A DNA stretch of 24,317 bases from CAYRAV01 sp964422365 (lineage in GTDB: Bacteria > Bacillota > Clostridia > Lachnospirales > Lachnospiraceae), in the NCBI GenBank assembly GCA_964422365.1, contig CAYRAV010000049.1, positions 1 to 24,317 of the forward strand. Direction: 5' to 3'. The notes under the pieces were generated by a model, which was given only the letters and a program-made list of their open reading frames with translations, searched no databases and had not been told where the DNA came from. Position numbers and translations under genes: made by a program. The stretch's first letter is position 1. The number at the start of each line of letters is the position of its first letter. Below, in pieces: positions 7,845 through 16,472 of this stretch.

Positions 7845-8447
7845 TTAAAAGGGCATTTCTATTATACGGGTACAGACTCTATCTGCCAATGCCATATTAT
7901 GAGTAATCACAATCATACCGATATCTCTCTGCTCTGTTATCTCTAATAATAACTGCCATATCTGTGCCTGTGTAATCACATCCAGCATACTGGTAATCTC
8001 ATCACAAATCAGAAATTTTGTTTTGGGGCTCAATACACGGGCAATGCAAAACCGCTGCAATTCACCGCCTGATAACTCGGCTGGCCATCTTGTCAGCCAT
8101 GATTTTTCTATTCCCATCCTCTTTAACAGTGCTTCGTCTGGTTTCCAGCCCTCCGTTAATATTTTCCCCATTTTCCATCGTGGATTTACTGCCAGCTCCG
8201 GGTGCTGGTAAATCATCTGGACAGGGCAATATCCCTGTTTAGGCAATGGTTTTCCGTCTAATAATACCTGCCCCTGGATTGGTTTTCTATACCCTGCTAT
8301 CACATGTGCCAATGTGCTTTTTCCACAACCGGAAGGTCCTATGATTCCTACACGCTCCCCGCTCTTTACTGATAAAGAAAACTCCTTTAAAATCCATTGC
8401 GCTTTTTCATGATAACGAAAACAAATATTTTCTGCCTTAAGCTGCAT
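7845..8447 (-). CDS. ABC transporter ATPase, nickel/dipeptide type, second subunit (NikE/DppF-like)
   Basis: This is the second ATPase of a five-gene importer. Visible are Walker A (GPSGCGKST, near residue 40), the signature LSGGELQRFCIARVL, Walker B (LICDEITSMLD) and the switch histidine (VITHNMAL). At about 200 residues it is shorter than most DppF proteins and lacks the C-terminal oligopeptide/HPY extension, as is common in NikE-type proteins. ATG 8447 has AAGG seven bases upstream. The start overlaps the stop of the preceding ATPase gene by 11 bases, implying coupled translation. An in-frame GTG at 8453 is the alternative. It is the last gene of the importer unit. Confidence 0.88.
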   Translation of the reverse strand: MQLKAENICFRYHEKAQWILKEFSLSVKSGERVGIIGPSGCGKSTLAHVIAGYRKPIQGQVLLDGKPLPKQGYCPVQMIYQHPELAVNPRWKMGKILTEGWKPDEALLKRMGIEKSWLTRWPAELSGGELQRFCIARVLSPKTKFLICDEITSMLDVITQAQIWQLLLEITEQRDIGMIVITHNMALADRVCTRIIEMPF

Positions 8448-9351
8448 GTACACACCTTACCTTTCCGCCTCTTACAGTACGCATCTTAATTTCCCCCTGA
8501 CAGGCTTCATCACACAAAACGCACCTGTCAGCAAATAGGCATCCTGATGGAAGACTGCCTGCATATGGCTGCGTTCCGGACAGGGGTTTAAACTCATTTT
8601 GGGGCAATGCATCAAGAAAAGCTTTGCTATAAGGATGACGCAGAGCTTCTTTTCCTTTTATAAAATCTGATGTAGGTGCAATCTCTACAATAGTGCCTGC
8701 ATAAAATACAGCTATTCTATCTGCTGCCTGAAATGCCAGATCAATATCATGTGTAATCATAAGAATTGCTGTTCCCCGATTTGCCAGTTCCTTAAAATGC
8801 TGTAATGTTTCCACTGCCATTTCTACATTCAAACCTGGTGTAGGCTCATCTGCAATCATTAGTTTTGGATTCTCCATTACTGCTGACGAGATAAATACCC
8901 TTCTTGTCATACCGCCTGATAATTCAAAAGGATACATTCTTCCCACTTCCTTGGAAAGCCCATAGCGCCCAAATAATTCCTGCTGTTTTTCTCTTGTACC
9001 TCTCACTCCCATTACCTGTTTTCCCACTGGCATAAGCGGATCCAAATACCCTACTGACTGGGGAATAAATGCAATTTCACGTCCAAGATACCTCTTACAG
9101 CTCTTTTCATTTAATTCTTCTCCCTGATAAGTAATGCGTCCCTTGACTGTTACATTCTTTGGAAGCAGATTTAAAATGGCATTTGCCAGCAGGCTTTTTC
9201 CTGAACCACTAGAACCTACTACTGCTACAATTTCCCCTTCATTAATATCTATAGACAGAGAATGTATCATTTCTAAATTACTTTTTCGAAATCCTGTCTG
9301 ATACATGCTAAATGCCACAATCAAATCTTCCACTTTTAAAATATTTTTCAT
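8437..9351 (-). CDS. ABC transporter ATPase, nickel/dipeptide type, first subunit (NikD/DppD-like)
   Basis: About 304 residues with Walker A (GSSGSGKS), Q-loop (FIPQSVGYLDPLMPVG), signature LSGGMTRR, Walker B (LMIADEPTPGLN) and switch histidine (MITHDIDLA). The C-terminus has the oligo_HPY motif (GSLPSGCLFADRC, then further cysteines), typical of the dipeptide/nickel group. AGGAGG stands four bases before GTG 9357 and ten before ATG 9351; either may be the start, and ATG is chosen. It pairs with the following, overlapping ATPase gene to form the motor of the importer and follows the NikC-like permease gene by about 25 bases. Confidence 0.9.
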   Translation of the reverse strand: MKNILKVEDLIVAFSMYQTGFRKSNLEMIHSLSIDINEGEIVAVVGSSGSGKSLLANAILNLLPKNVTVKGRITYQGEELNEKSCKRYLGREIAFIPQSVGYLDPLMPVGKQVMGVRGTREKQQELFGRYGLSKEVGRMYPFELSGGMTRRVFISSAVMENPKLMIADEPTPGLNVEMAVETLQHFKELANRGTAILMITHDIDLAFQAADRIAVFYAGTIVEIAPTSDFIKGKEALRHPYSKAFLDALPQNEFKPLSGTQPYAGSLPSGCLFADRCVLCDEACQGEIKMRTVRGGKVRCVHAA

Positions 9352-9376
9352 TTTCACGCATCCTCCTGTATCTTAC

Positions 9377-10249
9377 TTACTCATTTCCATTAACTGGATT
9401 GATAAGTTTTTTCAGTCTTTCTCCAATTGCATCAAATAACAAGACAACGGTCAAAAGCATCAGACCTGGAAACAGGGCAAGCCACCATTTTCCCGTTGCT
9501 ATATGATTCATTGCCTCTGATAAAATGATTCCCATTGCTGGCATTTCTGCTGGTAGTCCAAATCCCAGAAATGTAACTGATGCCTCGTGCATAATTGCAT
9601 GGGGAAATAATAACACCAATCCAATCAAATATACTGGAAGCACATGAGGTACAATATGATTTAATGCTACATACATACGGTTTTTTCCCATTTTATAGGC
9701 GGTCTGTACATACCAGGATGACCGTACCTGCATTACCTCCGCACGAATAATACGTGTCAGAGATGGCCAATGGGTTAGTGCCACTGCAATCGTAACTCCT
9801 TTTGTTCCCTTCCCGAGCATAAATGATATTAAAATAAGCAGTACAATATGCGGAAGTCCCATGCACAAATCAACACACCAGTTAATGAACTTATCTGCAA
9901 AACCTCCAAATACTGCTGATATCATGCCAAAAAGCAGCGCAATAATCGAACTAAATACAGCAGCCAGAATACCTATTATCAAACTGTTTGATAATCCTTT
10001 GACACAGCGGCAGAACATATCCCTTCCCATAAAATCGGTTCCAAAAATATGCCCTTTTCCCGGCGGCAGGAATTTATTCTCATAATGAACCGCATAAGCA
10101 GATGGCTTTATCAGGACTCCACATAAGAAAATACTTGCCAGATACAAAATTGCCAATACAATAATGAGTACTGCTGCTTTCCTGCCATTACATATAGTAT
10201 TGCAGAATATTTTTTTCTCTGTTCTTCTTCCACCTCTCTGCTTAAGCAT
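9377..10249 (-). CDS. ABC transporter permease, nickel/dipeptide type (NikC/DppC-like)
   Basis: This inner-membrane permease of 290 residues has an N-terminal hydrophobic segment (AVLIIVLAILYLASIFLCG), then the family motif FGTDFMGRDMFCRCVKG that begins the NikC/DppC permease domain. The coupling loop and typical end (VTFLGFGLPAEMPAMGIIL) follow. The open frame extends to 10303, but ATG 10249 has AGGAGG nine bases upstream and overlaps the NikB-like stop by eight bases, as expected for a tightly coupled pair. It forms the membrane channel with the NikB-like subunit. Confidence 0.9.
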   Translation of the reverse strand: MLKQRGGRRTEKKIFCNTICNGRKAAVLIIVLAILYLASIFLCGVLIKPSAYAVHYENKFLPPGKGHIFGTDFMGRDMFCRCVKGLSNSLIIGILAAVFSSIIALLFGMISAVFGGFADKFINWCVDLCMGLPHIVLLILISFMLGKGTKGVTIAVALTHWPSLTRIIRAEVMQVRSSWYVQTAYKMGKNRMYVALNHIVPHVLPVYLIGLVLLFPHAIMHEASVTFLGFGLPAEMPAMGIILSEAMNHIATGKWWLALFPGLMLLTVVLLFDAIGERLKKLINPVNGNE

Positions 10250-11204
10250 AATCCCTGCCCTCCTTTGTCCTTGGATCAAACACTCCATAAAGAAGATTAG
10301 CAATCATATTTCCCATAAATACAAACAGTGCACTAAACAGTGCAATTCCTAATAATAAAGGAACATCTGCATTCATGGCAGCTGCTGTAGCTGCTGTTCC
10401 AATCCCCGGATAGGAAAATACATTTTCTGCCAGAGTCATTCCTCCAAATAATTCGCTAAAGGAAGCAAACTGTACTGTAATTGCAGGCAGTGCAATATTT
10501 CTTAATACATGTCTCCGTACCAGTTGGCCTTTTGTCTCTCCCCTTGCTTTCGCATAGAGAATAAAATCACTGTCCATAATTTCTATTAGTTTCTGCCTTG
10601 TATATAGTACCATTTCACTGATACCTGTAACTGTTAATGTAATAATCGGAAGTATCAAATGATAAATTCGATCCCCTAATGTTACCTCCTCAGCCAATTT
10701 TCCTGCAGGTACTGCCATTCCAATAGGAAACCATCCTAGCTGAACAGAAAATACGGTTAAAATCAGCAATCCCAGCCAGAATACAGGTGAGGACTTTAAT
10801 GCCAGACAAAATACTTTTACAAATCTGTCAAAAATACTTCCCTGACAGAGTCCACAGAATACACCTGTTATGAATCCCACTATACCTGACAATGTCCATG
10901 CTGGAAGCATTAATAGAACTGAATAAACTGCTCTTTCTTTTATCACTTTTATTACTGGCTTTTTATATGTAATAGAAATTCCCAAATCTCCATGCAGAGT
11001 GTGATTTGCCCAAGCCGCAAAGCGTTCCGGAAGAGAAGCATTTAATCCCCAATACGCTGCAATTTCCTCTTTTGCCTCCTGAGACAATGTTGAATTGGTT
11101 CCTATATAAGAAACAAGTGGATCAATTGGTGCCTTTGTAATCATCAGAAATGATGTAATACTGACTGCTGCCAATAAAACTACCATCCTCAGAAATTCTG
11201 TCAT
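10242..11204 (-). CDS. ABC transporter permease, nickel/dipeptide type (NikB/DppB-like)
   Basis: This 320-residue inner-membrane permease starts MTEFLRMVVLLAAVSITSFL, matching the family's first transmembrane segment, and continues with the extracellular loop containing YWGLNASLPERF and GDLGISITYKKPV. The coupling motif appears around YAKARGETKGQLVRRHVLRN, and the end FDPRTKEGRDYA is family-like. GTG 11249 is in frame, but ATG 11204 has GAGG-type spacing and gives the normal N-terminus. The gene lies 79 bases after the binding-protein gene and overlaps the NikC-like gene by eight bases. Confidence 0.9.
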   Translation of the reverse strand: MTEFLRMVVLLAAVSITSFLMITKAPIDPLVSYIGTNSTLSQEAKEEIAAYWGLNASLPERFAAWANHTLHGDLGISITYKKPVIKVIKERAVYSVLLMLPAWTLSGIVGFITGVFCGLCQGSIFDRFVKVFCLALKSSPVFWLGLLILTVFSVQLGWFPIGMAVPAGKLAEEVTLGDRIYHLILPIITLTVTGISEMVLYTRQKLIEIMDSDFILYAKARGETKGQLVRRHVLRNIALPAITVQFASFSELFGGMTLAENVFSYPGIGTAATAAAMNADVPLLLGIALFSALFVFMGNMIANLLYGVFDPRTKEGRDYA

Positions 11205-11283
11205 AATCTTCTTTCCTCTTTGCATCTTTTCTACCAAATCCTTTCGCACATAAATACACTGTTATTATTTTAATAACAGTACA

Positions 11284-12939
11284 CTAATTCCATGACCAGT
11301 CACTCATATTACAAATAATCGGACTTCCATGCCCATGTGGATGTGGTATCTGTGTATCTACTGATAAATCAAGTCTATCATTTACAAAATAGCAATGTTG
11401 TATATTAACCAGATACAAATAAGGATAATCTGCGTCCGCAAGTGCCTGTACTTCTTTCCATGCCGAAACAGCTGCCTTCTGGTTATTTGCAGAAAGTGCC
11501 TCTGAAATTTTCTCGTCAGCCTTTGCATTTTCATATCCCGCTGCATTGTCATAACCGCCTGTCAGATACAATTTAGATTCAAACAAAGAATACAACACAG
11601 TAGGACTATACTGCCCCCAGCCCCATACAATGCCAGCCGTATTCTGCAATGTCACAACTTCATCCCACGTTGCGGTCTTTACCTCAATTGCAATACCAAG
11701 TCCTTTTGCATCTTCTGCCAATGCGGCTGCAAGCTGGTAACGTTCTTCCTCTCCCACAGGTGCATAGATATCAAAAGTACAATTCTCCCCATCCTTCTCG
11801 CGAATATTATCTCCATCCGTATCTATCCATCCTGCCTCTTCTAAAATTTTTTGTGCCTCTTCCCGCTGTCCATCTTTATCATCTTCTGTACCCGCCCACA
11901 CAAGATTATTTGTGAAATTTACTGCAGGCACACCTACACCATTCAATGCATGATCAATAATAGACTGCCGGTCAATGCCAATTGAAAGAGCCTTGCGGAC
12001 TGCCAAATCCGAAGTCACATTGTTTCCAACTGCTGTTTCATTTCCTTCTCCATCTTTTACAATCTGTTCTTTTCTCACAGGAAGACTGATATTACGGACA
12101 TCCATTGTTTCAAATGCCTTTAATGTCATGCCCTTGATTTCTTCCTTTGCATAACCGGCACCCACCATAATAATATCTAACTGCCCTGACTGTGCTGCCG
12201 CAAAGGCCGCATCTGAATCCATATAAACCAATGTAACCTTTTTTATTCTGGGTGCACCATCAAAATAATTTTCATTTGCCTCTAAAATAATCTGCTGGTT
12301 TGCATCATACTGCACAACTTTCCATGCCCCTGTACCAATCGGCGCTGTGTCAAATAATGTGCTGTCATAAGAATCACTTGGCACAATCTGTAACATTGCT
12401 GCTGTATCGAAAAAAGGAGAATAACATTCTTTCAATTGAAATTCCACTGTGTATGTATCCACTGCTGTTACACTCTCTAACTTTGTCAAATCAACATTTT
12501 CATTATTCGCCTGGTTTTCTTTCACTGTTTCATAAGTAAATACAACATCTTCTGCGGTAAAATCAGTTCCATCGCTAAATTTTACATCCTTTCGAAGTTT
12601 GAATGTATAAGTCAATGCATCCTTACTGATTACCCATTCTGTTGCCAGATCTCCCACATATTTTGAGTTAGAGTCCACCTTTAACAGTGCATTGTTGGTA
12701 AAAGAATAGCCATCACTCATAGCACCTTTTACAGGATCCAGGCTGCTATCAAATATCGCTGTCCCAACAAAGGCAGTAACACCTTCTTTTGTACTGTTAT
12801 CTATATCTGTTTCACCATCTTTTGTTGTTTCTGCTGCTACATTTTCCTGTCTTTCATTTCCAGTCCTGCCAGCAGAACATCCAATGAATCCAACTGCCAT
12901 AACAAATGTCATCATTAACAAAAATACTTTCTTCTTCAC
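11284..12939 (-). CDS. ABC importer substrate-binding lipoprotein, nickel/dipeptide type (NikA-like)
   Basis: This 551-residue family 5 solute-binding lipoprotein has a lipobox ending at Cys21 (GFIGC). The typical core is present (TYTFKLRKDVKFSDGTDFTA, APIGTGAWKV, VRKALSIGIDRQSI). The C-terminus carries a His cluster, IPHPHGHG (His533, 535, 537), reminiscent of PHGHG tails in presumed nickel-binding members, so I favour metal or metal-chelate uptake over peptides. GTG 12939 is preceded by AGGAGG at seven bases. It is first in the five-gene unit and has a good promoter upstream. An adjacent CooS-family gene would fit nickel supply, yet that enzyme lacks one cysteine of the nickel site, so the link is not straightforward. 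Confidence 0.88.
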   Translation of the reverse strand: MKKKVFLLMMTFVMAVGFIGCSAGRTGNERQENVAAETTKDGETDIDNSTKEGVTAFVGTAIFDSSLDPVKGAMSDGYSFTNNALLKVDSNSKYVGDLATEWVISKDALTYTFKLRKDVKFSDGTDFTAEDVVFTYETVKENQANNENVDLTKLESVTAVDTYTVEFQLKECYSPFFDTAAMLQIVPSDSYDSTLFDTAPIGTGAWKVVQYDANQQIILEANENYFDGAPRIKKVTLVYMDSDAAFAAAQSGQLDIIMVGAGYAKEEIKGMTLKAFETMDVRNISLPVRKEQIVKDGEGNETAVGNNVTSDLAVRKALSIGIDRQSIIDHALNGVGVPAVNFTNNLVWAGTEDDKDGQREEAQKILEEAGWIDTDGDNIREKDGENCTFDIYAPVGEEERYQLAAALAEDAKGLGIAIEVKTATWDEVVTLQNTAGIVWGWGQYSPTVLYSLFESKLYLTGGYDNAAGYENAKADEKISEALSANNQKAAVSAWKEVQALADADYPYLYLVNIQHCYFVNDRLDLSVDTQIPHPHGHGSPIICNMSDWSWN

Positions 12940-12986
12940 CTTATTTCCTCCTGTCCGGCTTTATATTGTTTTACTTCTACAATTCC

Positions 12987-13016
12987 ATTATATCTAAAAA
13001 TGTGTAATGGTTACAA
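12987..13016 (-). promoter_or_regulatory. Sigma-A-type promoter of the nickel-type importer unit
   Basis: On the minus strand, TTGTAA (13011-13016) and a perfect TATAAT (12987-12992) are 18 bases apart, about 50 bases before the GTG start of the binding-protein gene. This is the best promoter seen in the window and would drive all five importer genes. Confidence 0.65.
13003..13015. promoter_or_regulatory. Palindromic operator candidate on the -35 box
   Basis: TGTAA-TGG-TTACA is a perfect 5-bp inverted repeat around three bases and covers most of the -35 element. A bound regulator here would block the promoter. The regulator is unknown; the size and AT-rich arms could suit a Fur-family metal sensor, but they do not match a consensus I can name with confidence. 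Confidence 0.4.
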
Positions 13017-13037
13017 TCATTTTAAACTGCCTGAATT

Positions 13038-13453
13038 TTATTTTAAATTTCTTTCTGTTTTTCTATATTGTGCCGGTGTCTGGTCTGTATGCTTTTTAAA
13101 CACTTTGGAAAAATCCAGAATGTTATTCACAATTTTCAATAAATTTTTTGATGCTTCTCCTATTTTATCCACATATTCCTCTTGTTGTCCACATAACTTT
13201 GTGTCTTTTAGCAAATATTGAAATCCCTGTACCGCCTGCAGCGGAGTTTTGATTTCATGGCTCTTGTTTCCAAATATACAAGTAAATCAAATGTTTCTTT
13301 TGTAGTTCTTAACATTTGATATTCTTTTTCTGTGAAATCCAATAAAGAAATTTCTTCCATAATATTTTCTCTGGACTGATTTGTGTCTACTTCTGCCCGA
13401 TAATGTTTTAAATACTTTTTATCACCAGTTATAGTAAATATCAGACATCCGCC
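13038..13453 (-). pseudogene. Broken sensor histidine kinase fused to an AraC-type tail
   Basis: Two overlapping frames make one decayed gene. Frame one (13453-13208) reads LIFTITGDKKYLKHYRAEV and then EKEYQMLRTTKETFDLLVYL, like the extracellular or helical sensor part of some kinases. Frame two (open from about 13286 to the stop at 13038) gives the histidine box SHEIKTPLQAVQGFQYLL and the dimerisation helix end NLLKIVNNILDFSK. It then runs without a break into VFKKHTDQTPAQYRK, the classic last helix of AraC-family DNA-binding domains. The kinase ATPase domain and the rest of the AraC protein are missing. A deletion at the shared FSK coding sequence, plus a frameshift, explains this. It lies just upstream of the importer promoter and may be the relic of its regulators. 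Confidence 0.8.
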
Positions 13454-13552
13454 CTATAGAAATAGTGATACAATATATTATGGAATGGAACATACGGAAA
13501 TTCAAGTATTTTTATCTCTTATACTTTTCTTTATAATTGCTCAAAAGATGCC

Positions 13553-13717
13553 CTAGAGTGTGTTTGAAAATTCATTGCCACAAATTGCACACCCCACTTT
13601 GTGTACTATTTGCCCCAAATTTAATCGATGCAGCCCGCTACAACTGATAAATTTGGAACAAATCCCCACAAATTGCGGCACACATCTTGTAACAAGCAAT
13701 TTTCAAACACACTCTAG
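13553..13717. mobile_element. MITE, complete 165-bp copy
   Basis: The ends are perfect 20-bp inverted repeats, CTAGAGTGTGTTTGAAAATT and its complement, and the inner arms are partly complementary (for example AAATTTA cores near the centre). There is no coding capacity. It is related to the 337-bp element at 3857-4193 and to remnants at 7505-7530 and 14404-14416. A short target duplication cannot be told apart from the palindromic CTAG ends. Confidence 0.88.
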
Positions 13718-13743
13718 ATAGTTTAGAATAGTTAGATAAAAAA

Positions 13744-14019
13744 TCAAACCACATGATAGAAATGATTGAATGTCTTCTTCCTTTTTTCTTTCTCCTCCAA
13801 TTCCCTTTTTCTTTCTTTCAGCTTCTTTTCTAGTTCCTCTAACTCTCTTAGTTCCCTTTCCCATTTTCTTTTTTTCCATTCATTTTTTCTTTTAAATATA
13901 TTTCCAAATAAGCTGGTTTTGATTCCTTTCATTATGTTCTGTTTTTTTCCTTCACTGTAACAAATCAAATACAACTCTCCAATTACTACATTAAGAATAC
14001 TATTTTTTTTCACCATCAT
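13744..14019 (-). CDS. Small charged coiled-coil protein, unknown function
   Basis: This 91-residue product has a strong ribosome site (AAGGAGG, eight bases before ATG 14019), which argues that it is translated. Residues 5-21 are moderately hydrophobic (ILNVVIGELYLICYS). The second half is almost entirely Lys, Arg, Glu and Leu (RELRELEELEKKLKERKREL) and should form a long coiled coil. I recognise no family. It is flanked by the 165-bp MITE downstream and a long AT-rich gap upstream. The low-complexity purine-rich coding strand means chance openness cannot be excluded. Confidence 0.5.
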   Translation of the reverse strand: MMVKKNSILNVVIGELYLICYSEGKKQNIMKGIKTSLFGNIFKRKNEWKKRKWERELRELEELEKKLKERKRELEEKEKRKKTFNHFYHVV

Positions 14020-14629
14020 GGCAAATTCCTCCTTATTTTAAATATTACTATGTCTGATTTTTTTTTATTTATTCTTTTTCTATTTCATATATATTATTTT
14101 TATGCTACATATAGTATCATAATTAATGAAATATTATACATATTATATCACATTATGAGTATCAACTCCACCCCTGCTTTATTATTTCACAACAAAATTT
14201 TAAAAAATTATATCCTAACAGCTTCAATTATATTACTAAATTTATATTCTTATTCCTATGTCAAAACAAAAGAATATTTTAACAGACATCCTCAGAGAGA
14301 GTTTAAAGTATAAAATGTAAAGAATATCTTTGGATGTGAATTGGTTAGGGAAAATAGTATATGATAATCTTAAAAATTGTATTTAGAAAAAAATGCTGAA
14401 TAGCTAGAGTGTGTTTCTTTATAAATATTCCTTTTTGGCAGGAATTAAGATATAGCAATTTTTATTGAAAAAAAGAGTTTTTATGGCTATTGCAATATGC
14501 AGGAATAAAAAGAAAGGAAATAAGCTAACAGGAAATGTGCCCCTGATAAACATAAAATTGATTTATTCAACAGAAAAAGAATCTGCCTGATACATTCATA
14601 AAAAAGAGATACCAATTATCAACTTAAAA
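14020..14629. other. AT-rich intergenic region
   Basis: About 600 very AT-rich bases. They contain a MITE end remnant (14404-14416) and a weak 35-residue + strand ORF (14483-14590, starting MAIAICRNKKKGNKLTG) with a poor ribosome site and no recognised family. The promoter of the coiled-coil ORF should lie at its left end, but only poor -10-like AT runs are visible. Confidence 0.45.
14404..14416. repeat. Remnant of a MITE left end
   Basis: CTAGAGTGTGTTT matches the first 13 bases of the 165-bp element, after which the similarity stops abruptly. It is probably a deleted copy; 13 bases could also arise by chance, though the exact match including the CTAG terminus makes this less likely. Confidence 0.5.
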
Positions 14630-14673
14630 AAACTCGATACATTCCAGCCATAAAAGGGAAATGCATCGAGTTT
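14630..14673 (-). terminator. Rho-independent terminator of the chemoreceptor gene
   Basis: The arms AAACTCGAT and ATCGAGTTT form the outer 9-bp stem, continued inwards by CATT/AATG-type pairing. On the minus strand a run of T follows (complement of 14623-14632). It lies about 60 bases after the stop codon of the methyl-accepting protein gene. Confidence 0.85.
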
Positions 14674-14733
14674 GGTTACAGTTATTATTCTAAATTGTTT
14701 TACAAAAAACCTTAAAATTCACTGGCATAAAAC

Positions 14734-16206
14734 TTATTTCTCTTTTTCATTATTTAACACCAATGCCAAATGTTCTATTCCATTCTGTACACTTTCCATA
14801 GATTTTAAAATATTTTCCACACCAGCTACTTGTTCCTCTGTAGAAGTGCTGATTTCTGTTGTGGTTTCAACAGATTTTTCTGATATAGATTCTAATTTTG
14901 TCATAGATTCCAACAAATGTTCTTTGATTATAACAATATTTTCTAATTCTTCCTTTAGTAATCTTGTTACATTAATAACCTCCTCTGATGAATGAAGCAT
15001 ATCTTCAAAAATCTTTATTGTACCATCCAGCTTATGATGAGATTCCTTTACAATAATATTATTATAATCCATAATCTTATTGGTATCTTCCATCGTTCCA
15101 ATAATATCTTTTAAAATAGCATCAATTTTTTGTGTTGCCTCTGAAGATTCTGCTGAAAGTGCATTGATCTCATCTGCAACTACAGCAAAACCTTTCCCCG
15201 CCTCTCCTGCTCTTGCTGCTTCAATTGCCGCATTTAAAGCAAGTAAATTTGTCTGTTGTGCAATCTGGTTGATACTATCAATAATTTCACCGATTAAACT
15301 GGACTTTTGAGATAGTGTGATAACCCCCTCCGAAGCTTCTTTTGTCGATTTGATATTTTCATCAAATTTCTTAGACAATTCTGTAATTGCTGTGATTCCT
15401 TCGTCATTCTTCTCTTTCAATAAATTTATGTTGTTTACTGTTTCACTTACACGATTTTCAGAATTGATAATCTTTTCACTCAATTCTTGAAAGATACCCA
15501 GGCTTCCATTTACTTCTTCAATCTGAAGATCTGCACTATTTGAAATTTCTCCAGTAGATGCTGCAATTTCCTGCGAACTCTGCTCAAAATCATGTAAAGA
15601 GCTATAAATATTTTCCGAAGATTTTTGTATTTTATCGAATGCAGTCCTAACATTGCCAAGCAGTCCCTCTACTTCTTTTTCTTTTTCCTCTACTATTTCA
15701 AATAATTTATAGGTTCTGCTTGTAATAATGACCGTTCCCATAACACATAATAAAAATACAATTAAAACAAATACCCATACTATTAAACTATGCATTTTTA
15801 AATATGCATTTGTAAATAAAACCATTCCAATTGCATTTGACGCAACAGTAACAACTGCATTTACTTTTACTACAGATACATCATAATAAGCAATTGCCAG
15901 TAATAACATTAGTACATATACATGTGTCATTGCTCCATACTTTCCATCATTTGCGAATACAATTGTAATTGCTCCACATATCGGACAAATGGAAACATAG
16001 AAATACTTTGCCATCCTGCCCCATTGTTTCTCAAATATTCTAATCAAAACACTTGCCAAAGGCATTATAAAAATAATACTGTCTGCTGCCGTTCCCCCTA
16101 AAAACAACATAACAAATATAAACCCTGCAACTGGAACAGCCATATTTACCAGAAACATAATCAAATTCATCTGTTTCTCTTCATTTTTTAAAATCTCTAA
16201 CTGCAT
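14734..16206 (-). CDS. Membrane methyl-accepting chemotaxis protein
   Basis: A 490-residue chemoreceptor-like transducer. The first 165 residues hold about six hydrophobic segments with only short loops, so the sensor is membrane-embedded rather than an extracellular domain. A long coiled-coil MCP signalling domain follows, with the conserved hairpin tip NLLALNAAIEAARAGEAGKG (near residues 320-340), which binds CheA/CheW. No typical HAMP domain or C-terminal CheR/CheB pentapeptide is obvious. An ATG at 16239 is in frame, but ATG 16206 is preceded by GGGGTGAT, a much better ribosome site. The gene is single, followed by a clear terminator. No other chemotaxis genes are in the window, and the ligand is unknown. 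Confidence 0.9.
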   Translation of the reverse strand: MQLEILKNEEKQMNLIMFLVNMAVPVAGFIFVMLFLGGTAADSIIFIMPLASVLIRIFEKQWGRMAKYFYVSICPICGAITIVFANDGKYGAMTHVYVLMLLLAIAYYDVSVVKVNAVVTVASNAIGMVLFTNAYLKMHSLIVWVFVLIVFLLCVMGTVIITSRTYKLFEIVEEKEKEVEGLLGNVRTAFDKIQKSSENIYSSLHDFEQSSQEIAASTGEISNSADLQIEEVNGSLGIFQELSEKIINSENRVSETVNNINLLKEKNDEGITAITELSKKFDENIKSTKEASEGVITLSQKSSLIGEIIDSINQIAQQTNLLALNAAIEAARAGEAGKGFAVVADEINALSAESSEATQKIDAILKDIIGTMEDTNKIMDYNNIIVKESHHKLDGTIKIFEDMLHSSEEVINVTRLLKEELENIVIIKEHLLESMTKLESISEKSVETTTEISTSTEEQVAGVENILKSMESVQNGIEHLALVLNNEKEK

Positions 16207-16472
16207 ACTTATCACCCCATAATCTTCATTATTGTACATTTTACTCTCTTAAATTGAAACTATACTATTTTATTTTTATATAGCTTCAACAAAGATATAC
16301 CCTTATCTAAATTTGCTCTATTACACTTCCTTCCCTATATAATTTTTTCATTACCACTGCCAGTATGTGTTTAATAACCTCCTCCTTCAGGCATGCTTTA
16401 CACAAATCTTTATAAACCTTAAACTATTTATTTGTAACAGTTCAGTTGTACAATCATTCCTATATAAGATAA

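Noticed and set aside
13000..13221. 73-residue + strand open frame upstream of the importer promoter
   Set aside because: It runs antisense to the kinase/AraC remnant, whose frames show clear family motifs; the + frame has none.
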